DNA from: Euborellia annulipes
Lineage: Eukaryota; Arthropoda; Insecta; Dermaptera; Anisolabididae
Direction of reading: 5' to 3'
NCBI GenBank assembly: GCA_023213315.1
Contig: JAKCPI010000901.1
Coordinates: forward strand, 248,001 to 312,000
Length of the DNA: 64,000 nt
Part shown: piece after piece, positions 11,455 through 22,921 of the stretch
Layout: every line of letters begins with the position of its first letter
Numbering within the stretch: position 1 is the first letter of the stretch
Notes under the pieces: generated by a model
Seen by the model: only the letters and a program-made list of their open reading frames with translations
The model's database searches: none
What the model was told of the DNA's origin: nothing
Translations under genes and position numbers: made by a program

Positions 11455-11755
11455 TTATATTTTGTTACCATAGCAACCATTTCTCATATCTTTCCAATGA
11501 ATTATATGAGTAAAGTGGTCTTCAGAAGATTTCAATGGCAAAATGAGAATATACATTTTAAAGAGAAAATCAATTTAATGGATTTTTGAATTTTAATCAA
11601 AATCGTTGGAGCGAATTTTGAGAAAATCAAAAAAGGGGACCTCAAAACGTGTATATCCATCAAAATCTCGACATGGAATTTTTGACATGAATATAATACT
11701 TTCTCTCCGTATATATATGTATATTAACATATGCATATAGGTAAGAGAAAGTAAA
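11455..11755 (-). repeat. Repeat family A, internally deleted
   Basis: Runs from TATTTTGTTACCATAGCAAC to TAGGTAAGAGAAAGTAAAAA. The middle (from the TACATCAGTAAAG region to the GACAGACC region) is deleted: AATCAAAAAA joins GGGGACCTCAAAACG. Confidence 0.8.
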
Positions 11756-11759
11756 AAAA

Positions 11760-12480
11760 AAAAAAATTGTTTATAAAGAAAGGCCTGCAAAATTTTCCTA
11801 CTCTTCTTAATCATGGCCTTATTGGATTATCTCAGACTAAGGAAAAAAAATAAAAACCAAGATCCTTCTCTGTCTCGTTCAGCTCTTTTTTAGACCCAAA
11901 TCCCCGATATTCTTGATATCTTTTGCGTATATAAGATAATTGATTATTTTGATTCCTAGAATGCACTGGACCTAATGATGCAAGCTCCTAACCATCATCA
12001 CTCCTCCTATTTGGCGTCTTTAGTCACAACCGGAAATATAAGCATGACACTTCAATTTAAACGCCCTATTTTAATACGTCTAAGAAAACACGTCACAAAC
12101 ATGAACTACAAATTTCTAAATAATAAATATTCACATTTTTTTGACCCTTTGTATATTATTTCCATATATCCTTCGGCGTCGTCATAAATACTTTATATTA
12201 GAGAAAGTATTTGATGTTGAAATAATTTTTGCTAAGGTTACCTTCCATCTTGTATAAATACTGTATTATCCTATTAAATGTCATTTATTTTTCTATTTAT
12301 TTTACTAAATCCTTTTATGATTATTATTTACAGTATCTTTATATGAAATTAGAATCGACTGTCTGTCTACTGAATATACTGGGTTATTAAGTTGATGGTC
12401 TCTCGTTTTTATTCAATTTTCAATAGATTTTTTCAGGGGGGGGAATCCCCTCCTCCCAAAATTTTAAATATTATAAAATA
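11760..12480. other. A+T-rich DNA, no gene seen
   Basis: Short ORF at 11975-12187 without recognisable similarity. G run at 12436-12443. Confidence 0.45.
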
Positions 12481-12484
12481 TTTT

Positions 12485-12630
12485 TACTTTCTCTTAGCTA
12501 TCCCTCATATACGCCAATTGACTATAATTTTCGAGTATTTTCACATCTAGTTAAGCCTATGATTAAATAAGATCCCAGATCATAGTTAACTAACTAAGAC
12601 CCAAAGTTCGGAATAAGGGGTGAAATTAGG
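12485..12630 (-). repeat. Repeat family G, reverse
   Basis: TAGCTATCCCTCATATACG, TTTCACATCTAGTTAAGCC and GGGGTGAAATTAGGAATC are the reverse of family G. Confidence 0.6.
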
Positions 12631-12721
12631 AATCTTGTTTATTTTTTTGTTTTTTGGAAACTTCTTAAATTTTTATTAAAAAATTAATTAGCTTTAAATA
12701 ATTATTTTAATTATTTTTTTT

Positions 12722-12892
12722 TAAGGTCTTTTTCGGCATCTAAGGCAATTTAGACCCCATCCCTATTTATTTCAAATGATTTGTAGTCAAATCAAATGAA
12801 ATAAATTTTTCTCGCTTGGGACGGGAAGCGAACCCGTGACTCCGGTGCGAGAAGCTAATGTCTTGTCTCTGAGCCACGGCTCCCGGGCGTTT
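12722..12892 (-). repeat. tRNA-derived SINE, family C, full copy
   Basis: Reading on the minus strand: head GCCCGGGAGCCGTGGCTCAG (box A region), a box B-like GGGTTCGCTTCCCGTCCC, then GCGAGAAAAATTTATTTCAT, GGGATGGGGTCTAAATTGCC and AAAAAGACC. Eight or nine copies or fragments occur in the window. A tRNA-like head with an A-rich end is the SINE layout. Confidence 0.75.
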
Positions 12893-12939
12893 AATTAATT
12901 TAAATTTTAGTAAATTTTTTATAATAAATGATGCCGATA

Positions 12940-13385
12940 TTAAGTCGCTAACTTCACAAAACTTTCTTTAAACCACAAATAGCTATTTATATATGAAAAA
13001 ACTCATTTTTTATAACTCGAAGGTTAAGTACAGGGCCGGAATTAGGAGATTTTTTAGGGGGGGGGGGGCAAAATTTAATTTGCCGCCCCCTCCTTAAAAT
13101 TTTCCTTGATCTCAAAAATTTTTTTTTCGCGGAACCCAATTTTCCTGGCCGAAAAAATATTTTACCTTTTTTTAGAGACGCTAAATTTTTGCCACCCGCG
13201 GAACCAAAAATATTTATCTTTCTTGAATTGCCGCCCTCCCCCTGATATCTGCCGCCTGGGGCACTTGCACCCACTGCCCTCCCCCCCCAGATCCGGCCCT
13301 GGTTAAGTGTGTTCTTGTTTACTATATCGATGATTTGCTATCGGTCGAATAAGTTTGCTAGTTGACTAGAAGTGAAGCAGCCGGC
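12940..13385 (+). repeat. Repeat G-related unit split by a hAT MITE
   Basis: AACTCGAAGGTTAAG before 13030 continues after the insertion as GTTAAGTGTGTTCTTG, then GACTAGAAGTGAAGCAGCC. The same unit uninterrupted at 14950-15050 reads AACTCGAAGGTTAAGCGTG and so shows the empty site. Confidence 0.7.
13031..13301. mobile_element. hAT-type MITE with 8-bp target duplication
   Basis: Ends CAGGGCCGGAATTA and AGATCCGGCCCTG are inverted. The flanks GTTAAGTA (13023-13030) and GTTAAGTG (13302-13309) match 7 of 8, as expected for hAT. The interior has opposed GCCGCCC blocks and G/C runs. The ORFs inside (both strands) are accidental. Confidence 0.85.
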
Positions 13386-14380
13386 CCTCAGACACTTCCT
13401 TAATATTCATTTGTCACTAATTGACCTCTCGTGATGAAACTCGCTGCTCGTTAATTAATATTATTAATTAAAATCAGTCAATCAGAAATATTTAATTTAT
13501 TGGTTATTTATTAAAAATAAAATTATTCTCTACTACCCCCACTGGCCTCTCAGACGTCAAATTGATGACCCTGTTTGCAATATGAAATCTTTTAACAAAA
13601 GTAAAAAAAAAAAATTTAAATATTTTCTAATTTTAAATTCAAATCGACGATAGAAAGTAAAATTAGTTTAGGACACTATTTTGTATTTCAAGATTTATGA
13701 CATGTATTAAAAATTTGTTAGCTCTTCAAAAACTTAAAATTTACATATGAGTCGTTTGTATTCTTAAATACTATAATCCTCTCACTTGTTATAGAAGAAT
13801 AGTAGCGAACCTTTGTGAACATACGTGCCATACATTTTGATAATCCTTTAATGTATGCCATGTTCCTGATGTGTATATATGAGAAAATTTATTACACACA
13901 GGTATTCATACAAAAACTTTGTTTCATTTATTGTTACACGAAATACCAAACTAATATAGTATTATATAATATTTAAAAAAAAGTATGATTTTTAAAAATT
14001 CAAAAAACGAAATGCATAAAATATTTTTATTTCCTTCTCATGAATCTTCTTTTTTTTCTTATAAAAAGCATTCATATGATGATGCTTAATGAATAAAATT
14101 ATTGTGAAAAACTTGGAGTTTAGTCAATTAATATATTGTAAATTTATATAATGTATAAATCGCTACTGAGCACGAAAAAATTAATACTAAAACTTGGAAA
14201 AATTCTCAGAAATTCTGCGTATAAAGATGAAACAATGACTCAAATTTGAATTCTTTTCTGCATTTAAAAATTGATAACTCATAATTTCCGTCTTTTTTTC
14301 TCCAAAAACTTATAATTATTTTGAAGGATATAAGGAGGTTTACTCGTTTTGTTTTTTGCAAATGGAGTTGCAGTCTTTTA
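13386..14380. other. A+T-rich DNA, no gene seen
   Basis: No repeats of the window's families and no credible ORF. Confidence 0.5.
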
Positions 14381-14384
14381 TTAG

Positions 14385-14790
14385 CTAGACGACTAATTGC
14401 AATTAACAGTTTCGGCCAAACATTTAGACCATCATCAGGCCTGCGAAAGGAATACATAAATTTGTAAAGTCGTCAAGAACAATATAGTAATATAAAAATT
14501 TTTATATAATAATTATCAAACATTGAGATAAAATCATGTATTTATATAAATTCTTGGAACACAAGATCAAATAAATACAATATTTACATCAAATAAATAC
14601 AATAAATACCACATGTTTAATAACTATGGTTATATTTTTCTTTCAATTATATAAAAAAAAATTTATATTACTATATTGTTCTTGACGACTTTACAAATTT
14701 ATGTATTCCTTTCGCAGGCCTGATGATGTTCTAAATGTTTGGCCGAAACCATTAATTGCAATCAGTCGTCTAGCTAATAAAGTTCGGTAT
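14385..14790. mobile_element. Foldback element with ~120-bp arms and hammerhead-like motifs
   Basis: Arms 14385-14505 and 14658-14785 are almost perfectly inverted: TAGACGACTAATTGCAATTA / CAATCAGTCGTCTAGC, GGAATACATAAATTTG / its reverse, and AACAATATAGTAATATAAA. Each arm carries CTGATGATG(G/T)TC...GGCCGAAAC. Read as protein one arm gives RPDDGLNVWPK. The loop is AT-rich. Confidence 0.8.
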
Positions 14791-14939
14791 AAGGCTTACC
14801 TGGTAACTAAAATTAAATTAATTAACAATTAAAATTAATTGTTTATTTATATTTTTTTTTTTGGAAATTTTTAAGTTTTTGTTAAAAAAATTAATTATTA
14901 TTTTTAATAATTTTTAAAAATTATGCTTTTATCAAGTTG

Positions 14940-15055
14940 TTAAACTCATTTTTTTAACTCGAAGGTTAAGCGTGTTCTTATTTACTATATCAATGATTAA
15001 CTTTCGGTCGGATAAGTTCGGTAGTTGACTTGAAGTGAAGCAACCGGTCTTAAAA
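14940..15055 (+). repeat. Repeat G-related unit, uninterrupted
   Basis: AACTCGAAGGTTAAGCGTGT, ACTATATCAATGATTAAC, GGTCGGATAAGTTCGG and GAAGTGAAGCAACCGGTC. It is the empty-site counterpart of the copy at 12940-13385. A C run (15094-15108) follows. Confidence 0.65.
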
Positions 15056-15284
15056 ATCTTAAATTGAATTATATAAAATTATATAAGTTAATGTCCCCCC
15101 CCCCCCCCCATCAAAGAACTTGTGGTATTTTATAACTCATTTACTATAAAATAATTAAAAAAATAAACATTCTTATTGAGTGAAATTTACGCTTTTTTTA
15201 TCATCTATAAAAGAAAGATTCTTCATATATTTAAAAAAGTATTTTTTTTTACGAATGTGTTTATTAAAGCTTTTGTGGTTTGAA

Positions 15285-15500
15285 TTATTATTATTATGGG
15301 AGTTTTTAATTATAGACCACATTTTGTTATTAATTATTTATTAAAAATATAACTACTGTACAATGTTTCGACTGCTTATTTTCCAGTTGTTATCAAGTAC
15401 CAACCTCTGAGATTGGTTGGTTCACTTGAGTCGGAGCAAGTGCACAGGACTTGGAAATGACTGTAGAATAAGCAGTCGAAACGTTGTACAGTATTTATAC
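15285..15500. mobile_element. Repeat family F, foldback with CGAAACGTTG hairpin
   Basis: Begins TTATGGGAGTTTTTAATTAT and AGACCACATTTTG. Inverted inner arms CAATGTTTCGACTGCTTATT and AATAAGCAGTCGAAACGTTG surround CTTGAGTCGG. Copies at 34428-34570 and 48633-48840. Confidence 0.7.
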
Positions 15501-15829
15501 ATTTTTGTTTGTTTTACATTAAATCATTAATTAATCAATCAAATAACTGTTATTATGTTTCTCCAAATATTTTTGATTGCCAATTTTTAAGTAATTGATT
15601 CATAAACAATTTCATATATTTTTTATTACTCAATGTTCATGAAGCATCTTAAAATGGCTCTGGAGATTTAGTAGTATTTTTTGCATTATTTATTCATTGG
15701 TATTTTTTTTATGAAAGTGTTTAACAATTGTACATTTTTAGGTCGAGCATCTCTCCCGGAATTTCCTTATAGGAAAATTTTATATAAAACAAAACTATGC
15801 AAAATAAATATTTTAGGTTGTTGAAACAA

Positions 15830-16170
15830 GTCCTAGGTGATCGGAAAAGGAGGAGGGGAAGGACTCTAAATTCCAGTGCGCAGCTGGAGCAGACCTCGAG
15901 TATTTAAGAGAGCTGGCCATACCATGTCTCGAAATTGTTAATGATACTTATTTAACAAGGAGTGATAAGACGGACACATAGATAAGAGGAAATGGCTAAA
16001 AGAGAGACGAAGATAAGGAAAAAGCCGAAGACTAATGTGTTGATGGCTCAGTCCCAGGTGGGATGGAATGGGGGAGGGAGAGGGGAGGGGGCATGTCAAC
16101 GTCCCCACTTGTCCAGGACCAGAGAGACATCTTTTTATATTTATTAAATTTATCACCATGCCAATTAAAT
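15830..16170. other. Single-copy-looking GC-richer stretch
   Basis: CAGTGCGCAGCTGGAGCAG followed by a TATTTAAG at 15900 resembles a TATA-type core promoter, but no gene follows. The opposed ORF at 15938-16159 is proline/serine-rich from a G-rich strand and is not credible. Confidence 0.25.
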
Positions 16171-16485
16171 AGAGGATACATTTTCATAAATTGTCAATTT
16201 AGAAACACCTGTTAGAAATAAGACTTTTTTTTTTGCTTAAATCTTGGTTTATTTTAGCAAATAATAATATTTTTATTATAAAATTTGTATTCATGCAATG
16301 CTTCTCTGCTTTAATATATTGGATTGGAATTTGTGACGATTTGCAAAACATCTACCGAAGATGGTTTCATTTCATTGGGATCGAAATGTTTGTAAAATCA
16401 TTTATTTTTTGGCCGACGGACCTTAGAAATCGATCTTCCTTACGACCATTCAATTTAATAATACCAAAAGTCTGTTATTAATTAC

Positions 16486-17065
16486 TAGAGACCGGATTTT
16501 AAGCAAAATGCTTATTGCTCAATTTTATAAGCAACCATTAGATATTTAATTTCTATACGAATTACGAAAAACTAAGTGTATTGAGATTGCATTTTTTATG
16601 CTTTTTTTGCTTTTTTTGAGTTTTCATGCTTTTTTTCCCTTTCGTGCTTATTTGAACTTATTTTACGAATATTTATAATTTTTTTTTTTATTAAAAAACA
16701 CACTTTTTTCCCATTCACACACGCATACACCAGAGACGTATATAAAAGGGGGGAGGGCCCCCCCTAAAAAAAAATTTTTTTCTAAAAAAACCCCGCTGTG
16801 CAAAAAAATATAGCCCTGTAAAAAAAAATTTTTCCGCAGGGTGAAAAAATTTGGTTCCACAAAAACAAAATTTTTCGCAGAGCGGGGCGGAAGAATTTTA
16901 GTTTCTTTAAAAAAAATTTTGTATACGCCATTGGTATGAGTAAAAATTGCTTGTGAGATGCTTTTTTTCAACTTTTATGCTTATTTAATAACTTTTTATT
17001 CAAGTTTTTTATGCTTTTTTAAGCACTTTTTTTCCATTTTTTTATGCTTTTTCGTCCGGTCTTTA
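16486..17065. mobile_element. hAT-type MITE (580 bp) with perfect 8-bp duplication
   Basis: Ends TAGAGACCGGATTTTAAGC and GTCCGGTCTTTA are inverted (TARAGACCGGA). TTAATTAC flanks both sides exactly (16478-16485 and 17066-17073). The interior is full of ATGCTTTTTT words and is split by a second element at 16736-16935. Confidence 0.85.
16736..16935. mobile_element. Second hAT-like MITE nested in the first
   Basis: CAGAGACGTATATAAAAGG at the left and TGTATACGCCATTG at the right are inverted ends of the CAGNGGCGTATA type, also seen at 43366-43653. The interior has homopolymers and GGGGGGAGGGCCCCCC. Flanks do not give a clear 8-bp duplication. Confidence 0.65.
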
Positions 17066-17339
17066 TTAATTACACTAAAATACAACATTTCCGCTGCTAA
17101 TTCTGAAGCCGTTATCAAGTAATTTCATTTTGAACATCAACTGAGGGTTAAAAATTATTTACATTCGTAGCTAACTTCGGCTAGCTTACATTCGTAGCCA
17201 ACTTCACTTCGTCACATGCATTGCTGACTAAATATTGCCAACAATTGAATCTTAAACTACTAAACTTTAACTTTAATTAACAATAAACGATAGCAATTCT
17301 AAATTTATTTAATGATTTTTTAAAATAACATTCGCATAA

Positions 17340-17415
17340 CCCCCCCGTACATACACACATACTTAGATACATACTACAAAAACATATACATATACACATA
17401 CATACAAACATTTTA
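17340..17415. repeat. Degenerate (ACATAC)n simple repeat
   Basis: Alternating ACAC/ATAC words over about 70 bp. Confidence 0.7.
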
Positions 17416-17553
17416 ACAATCATTTATATATAATACAATTTTTAAATGATTACAAAAACAGTGCCTCATTTTTTAACAATAAAAATGTTTATTTCCTTTT
17501 ACAATTGTTGAATTTTGACTTGAAATATATCTATATTTTTGAATTTTGGAGTT

Positions 17554-17815
17554 TAGGCTTTCACGGTTGTTATCATTAGTAAAAGAATTAGATTTTCGGT
17601 TTAACTGTGATTTATTTGTAAAAATTACAACGTTTCGGCCACTCATTCTGTGGCCTTCTTCAGGTACAATTCAGCTATGATTACAAAGCAGATCTGACAA
17701 CCTTTGTAATCTTAGCTGAATTGTACCTTAAGAAGGCCACAGAATGAGTAGCCGAAACGATGTAATTTTTACAAATAAACCACAGTTAAACCGAAAATCT
17801 AATTTTTTTACTATC
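17554..17815. mobile_element. Foldback element with hammerhead-like motif
   Basis: Arms of about 100 bp: AATTAGATTTTCGGTTTAAC / GTTAAACCGAAAATCTAATT and CGGCCACTCATTCTGTGGCC / its reverse, meeting at TTACAAAGCAGATC..GACAACCTTTGTAA. The left arm carries an intact minus-strand CTGAAGA-A-hairpin-GAAACGTT (17626-17666); the right arm has CTTAAGA. A second copy is at 28240-28647. Confidence 0.8.
17626..17666 (-). other. Hammerhead-like motif
   Basis: On the minus strand: TAC, CTGAAGA, extra A, GGCCAC..GTGGCC hairpin, GAA, ACGT, T, GTA. Three-bp stem I, six-bp stem II. Confidence 0.4.
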
Positions 17816-18418
17816 TATATTTTTGATTTTTTTGCTCTCTCAAATTCCCGATTTGAGCAGTATCTCCAAAACCACTATTCAATTAAATGCTTTTTTCATC
17901 TCTTTTGTGCTAGCAGAGAATAGAAGTAAATTAACGTCTTTTTTATTCTTCTATTTTTATTATGCACTTATTCAAATTACTTTTTTTTGTTTACCTATTC
18001 TTATGTTATCATTCATAATATTACATTTTTTTTTCTAATTCTAATGTATTTTTATTCAAATTTTTAAATGTAAGAGCTAACAAGCAATCTATTCTTAACA
18101 CGATAACTTAAGTTACCAACAGTGAATTCGTAATAAGATTAGGTGTCTTGAATAGATAAAGACATTTAATAATAGTCTTAGAATTATCAATTTTTGAACG
18201 GAAAACAAGAATTTTTGCTGGAGAGTATCCTCCACATTCTGCCCTGTTCACCTGAATTTACCCTAGCGAGAAACAGACAGCTGCGCGCTTAACACTCTTT
18301 TTCCAATAATATGATTATTTGTAATATAATTTATTATACTTCCATAATAAATAATATTAAATTTAAACAGGAGACCGTTGACTCTAATTATAACATTATT
18401 ATAATCAGATAAATTAAA

Positions 18419-19031
18419 AATCTGGTGTGACTGCACAGCACACAACTGTCTCTTACCTTTAGTAAAAGAAAGCTATGTTCTGTGCTTGTCACACCAGATT
18501 TATTGTAGTTTCCGTCGATATATTAAAATTCAAGATGTAAAATTTATAAAACTGGGAAAATATTTATATTTTGTGGCAACCATTTCTCCTATCTTTCCTA
18601 TCAAGTACAAGAGCAAAATGCTTCGAAAGATTTCAAGGGCAAAATGAGAATATACATTTTAAAGAGCATCTAAAAAAATAATTGATTTTTAACTTTATTC
18701 AAAATCCTTGTAGCAAATTTTGAGAAAATCGAAAAAAACTGAAAAAGTGCATCAGTAAAGTACTAGTACTCTTTGGCCAATTTTGTTCAAAAACTTCGTG
18801 TCACGTGCTAGGGGCGTGCCTAAGTTAAATATAAAATTTCAATCTCCTAGCTCTTTTTGTTCTTGAGATATTTTGTTTACAGACACACTGACTGACAGAC
18901 CATATTGCGAAAACCATTTTTTTTGCATTCAGGGGACTTCAAAACGTGTATATCCATCAAAATCTCGACATCGAATTTTTGACATGAATCCAATACTATA
19001 TTACATATATATTGGTAAGCGAAAGTAAAAA
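18419..19031 (-). repeat. Repeat family A, full copy
   Basis: Opens with the terminal hairpin TCTGGTGTGACTGCACAGC...CTGTGCTTGTCACACCAGA and ends TTGGTAAGCGAAAGTAAAAA. Good reference copy for the family with 18 bases of each end visible. Confidence 0.85.
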
Positions 19032-19386
19032 TAACATGTGATGTTTTGAAATATTATTTATTTTTATAAACGCTAATGCCGAATTAAGTAACTAGTGTTT
19101 ATATCAATAAAAAATATTTTGAAACATTTCACCTCTTGTTTTTAATATACCTATTTGATATCAAGAATCATTTACAAGTTCTATAGAAGTTTTCACTTCG
19201 GTCGTGTGTTTTTAATCATAATTAAAAAAATCGATATTAATTTAAAATTGTAATTTTTTTTCTGTTTATCTATTTTGAAAAGTATTAGGATCTTTAACAT
19301 ACTCATTCAGGGGATGTATAAAAACAGAAATTTAGATATTTCCATTTATTTTTAATTTTTAATTATTAATAATAAAATGCTTCATT

Positions 19387-20206
19387 TTTACTTTCACTTA
19401 CCTATATATTAATATTAATAAGCTAATATATAGAGAAAAATTTTTAGTTTCATGTCAAAAATTTGATGATTTTGATGGAAATACACGTTTTGAAGTTCTC
19501 TGAGTCCAACAAAGTGGGTCTGTGAACAAAATATCTTAAGAACAAGGAGGTTGAAATTTTATATTTAAGTTAGATACCCCAGTGAGGTGCAAAAATAAGC
19601 TTTTAATTAAAGACTAAAGTACTTTACTGATGTACTTTTTTTCGACTTTCTCAACGTTGGTTCTAATGATTTTAATTAAAATTCATAAATCAATTATTTT
19701 TCAGATACTCTTTAAATTGTATATTCTCATTTTGCTCTCAAAATTGAAGCACACTTTACTTTTGTACTTTATTGGAAATGTATAAGAAATGGTCGCCATG
19801 GTAACAAAATATAAATATTTTTTTTTTGTTTTTAACGGCTCAAGGAAAATAAAATTCTTATTAAAATTTTATTGTGTCCCCAAAAATCTGGTGTGACAAG
19901 CACAGAACACAACTTTCAATTAAGAGAAAGCATTCTATGCTTTTCACTAGCTCAGGGGCCCACATCTTGTGGGTACGTGGATGGCGACCACGAGCTACCC
20001 TAGCTGGGACTGGCAGTACTTCTATTCTTTGCATGCCAGTCTCTTCCCTTCTAGATTTTCAACCGTGCAACGGGCCTGCCTGTTCTATTCCTTCCCGGTC
20101 GCAAAAACCCATGACCGCCGACCCCGCACCGCGGGATTTAAGGCGACACATCTTTCTCTTAATTGAAAGTTCTATTCTGTGCTTTTCAAACCAGATTTTT
20201 CTATAA
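19387..20206 (+). repeat. Repeat family A, full copy split by family B
   Basis: Starts TTTACTTTCACTTACC. The terminal hairpin is interrupted after GCATTCTATGCTTTTCACTA and resumes at 20159 with TTAATTGAAAGTTC. Confidence 0.85.
19950..20155 (+). repeat. Repeat family B inserted in family A hairpin
   Basis: From GCTCAGGGGCCCACATC to CCCGCACCGCGGGATTTAAG. Same unit as 8136-8365 and 33524-33765. The 65- and 110-codon ORFs read through it (MGTWMATTS...) and recur wherever the repeat does, so they are repeat-derived. Confidence 0.8.
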
Positions 20207-21133
20207 ATATTGAATTTTTTATTAGAAAATTTCTTATTAACTCAATTCTCAGTTCATTTAAATCTTAATTAGAAAAAAAAATAAGATCCTTTTTTAGTTA
20301 TAATGCGTTGGCAACGAAATGTATTTTTCAAATTATTGCTCTATAGAGCAATGGACCATCAAACGTATACTTAGTAAGTTGTTCATTTGTTTTAGAACCA
20401 ATTTATTCAATCCCCAGCAATTCCTATTGTTTCACAAAGAATTGAAATTTTGAGAAAAAAAAATTCATTAATTCTACTTTACATATAGCCTAATATAACA
20501 TTAAAAAAAAATATTTTTCTACTGTTTTTATCTTTTTTTTTCTTTTGATCCATGAAAAGTTTTCTGCCGGCCGCATTTTTTCGAAAGAGAACCAACCTAA
20601 TGAATAATTAAAATCGAAAGAAAGTAAGTTGACTCGGGGAAACTGAACAATTTATCTAAAAGCTTTAAAAAAGTGTTTTTTTATTTCTCCTCTTTCATTT
20701 TTCAATCGTCTCTTAAATATGTAAATATTATGTATTTTATAATTAAATTTAATTTTATTATTAATTACAATCGTTAATTTTATTCAGTCGTTAAAATTAA
20801 CAAAATTAATTCACTGCACGTTCTTAAACCAAAAGAAGAATTAATTATTATTTTATTAGCAGATTTTTAATTTAATAATCTATAATATTAATTATACTTT
20901 TAAAACATAAAAGTATATTTAATTATTATTCTTAAATATTATGCATTTTATGAAATTATTTTATTAAAATGCTAAATTAACTTTTAACACTTTCTATTTT
21001 CTTTTTACCTATATGGAATATATGTGTTGCGATTAAAAAAAATTGGGTGTCGAAATTTTAACTGAAATACACGTTTGAGTTTACAGAATTTGATCAATTT
21101 GTTTGGAGTTTACTTCACTCTATTCGTGATTTT
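20207..21133. other. A+T-rich DNA, no gene seen
   Basis: No repeats of the listed families, no credible ORF. Confidence 0.5.
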
Positions 21134-21717
21134 ACTTTCTCTTACCTATACCAGGTATATAATTACTGTATATACTGTAGAAATAAAGTATTGGATTCAT
21201 GTAAAAAATTCGATGTCAAGGTTTTGATCGAAATACATGTTTTGAGTTCCCCGAATAAAAAAAAGTCGGTAGGACTGTCTGTCCGTGGTCAATTTAAAGA
21301 AGGAATTGAGCTATGAGGTTGAATTTTTATATTTGAGTTAGACGTGGAAATAAGGTTTTGAACAAAATCGGCCAAAAAGTACTAGTACTTTACTGATGTA
21401 TTTTTTGAGTTTTTTTCGATTTTCTCAAAATTCACTCTAACGATTTTGATTTAAATTCATAAATCAATTATTTTTTATATACTCTTTAAAATGTATATTT
21501 TCGTTTTGAAGCACACTCTAACTCTTTAACTTCATAGAAAAGATAGAGAATGAGAAATGATAACATAATATGTTTATAAATTTTATATCTTGAATTTTGT
21601 CTACTGTCTGAAACTAAATATATATCTATACAAAAAATCTGGTGTGAAAAGCACAGAAGACAACTTTCAATTACCGAAAGTAAGAGAAAGTTGTGCGACC
21701 AGTCCCACCAGATTTTC
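21134..21717 (+). repeat. Repeat family A, full uninterrupted copy
   Basis: TTTTACTTTCTCTTACC at the left and GTGCGACCAGTCCCACCAGA at the right. The right-end hairpin arms (AAATCTGGTGTG / CCCACCAGATTTT) are intact. Confidence 0.85.
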
Positions 21718-22300
21718 AGTTTTTCTTCCATTTTCTCAAAATCATCTCTAAAGAAATGTGGTTCCACCCTTTGAGTGCTGATAGGTTATCAGAAAGAAAA
21801 AAATACATTCATTCATAAGACCGTAAAGACCACACTCCGGGTTATCTATTTTTTTTTTTCCTGAAATATAGAATATATAATTACCTACAATAAAGATACG
21901 AATCTTCATCAAATTTTAGATAAATATTATATTTGTAAATATAAAGAAGAAAAATAGAATTAATTATAATAAAAACTTTCAATTGTGGCATTTATTATAA
22001 TTAACCTAGGCAACCTTCTAATCAGCTAAACATTTTGGTCAACTAGATGGCCAGGCGCTCTCCTTAAAATAATGTTTTTCTATAAAAATAAAAATTGTAT
22101 TTATTCTCATATAATTAATAATCATACTATGTAGTGATTTTTGACGTTTCGTACGTTCGTCACGCTCAAAAAATTTTCAAAACAAAATTACGGATGCTAG
22201 TTAGTGAAATTTTTTCTCTATATCTATCGTTGGCTCCTCTACTTGTAAAAAAAAGTCTTCATTGAATTTTTATTAAGGACAATAACGTAACGCCGTAATT
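21718..22300. other. A+T-rich DNA, no gene seen
   Basis: Nothing recognised. Confidence 0.5.
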
Positions 22301-22921
22301 TTACTTTCTCTACCCTATATATGTTTATATATTTAGAGAGAGAGAAAGTATTGGATTATGTCAAAAATTCGATGCTGAGATTTTGATGTAAATACATGTT
22401 TTGAGGTCCCCTGAGATGCTCAAAAATGTGAATCCCGCAAAGTAGTCTGTCTGAGTGTACAGTATGTGTGTCTCTCTGTGAACAAAATACTTCAAGAAAA
22501 AAAAGATCTAGGACGTTGAAATTTTATATTTTAAGTTAAGTACCCGCCTGAGACGTAACCCGAAGCTTTTGAACAAAATCAGCCCGAAAGTACTAGTACT
22601 TTACTAATGTACTTTTTCATTTTTTTTTTCGAATTTCTCAAAATTCGCTGCAATGATTTTGATTAAAATTCAAAAATAAATTATTTTTTAGATGCTCTTT
22701 AACATGTATATTCTCATTTTACTCTCAAAATTGTCTTAAGATCACTTTACTTTTGTACTTCATAGGAAAGATATGGTTGCCATGATAACAATACATAAAT
22801 GTTTTTTTATGTTTATAAATTTTACATCTTGAATTTTTATATATCAGCACAAAAAATTTAATTTAATTCTCCTATTAAAACAAAAAATCTAATTCAATTA
22901 CTAAAAGTAAGAGGAAGTTTA

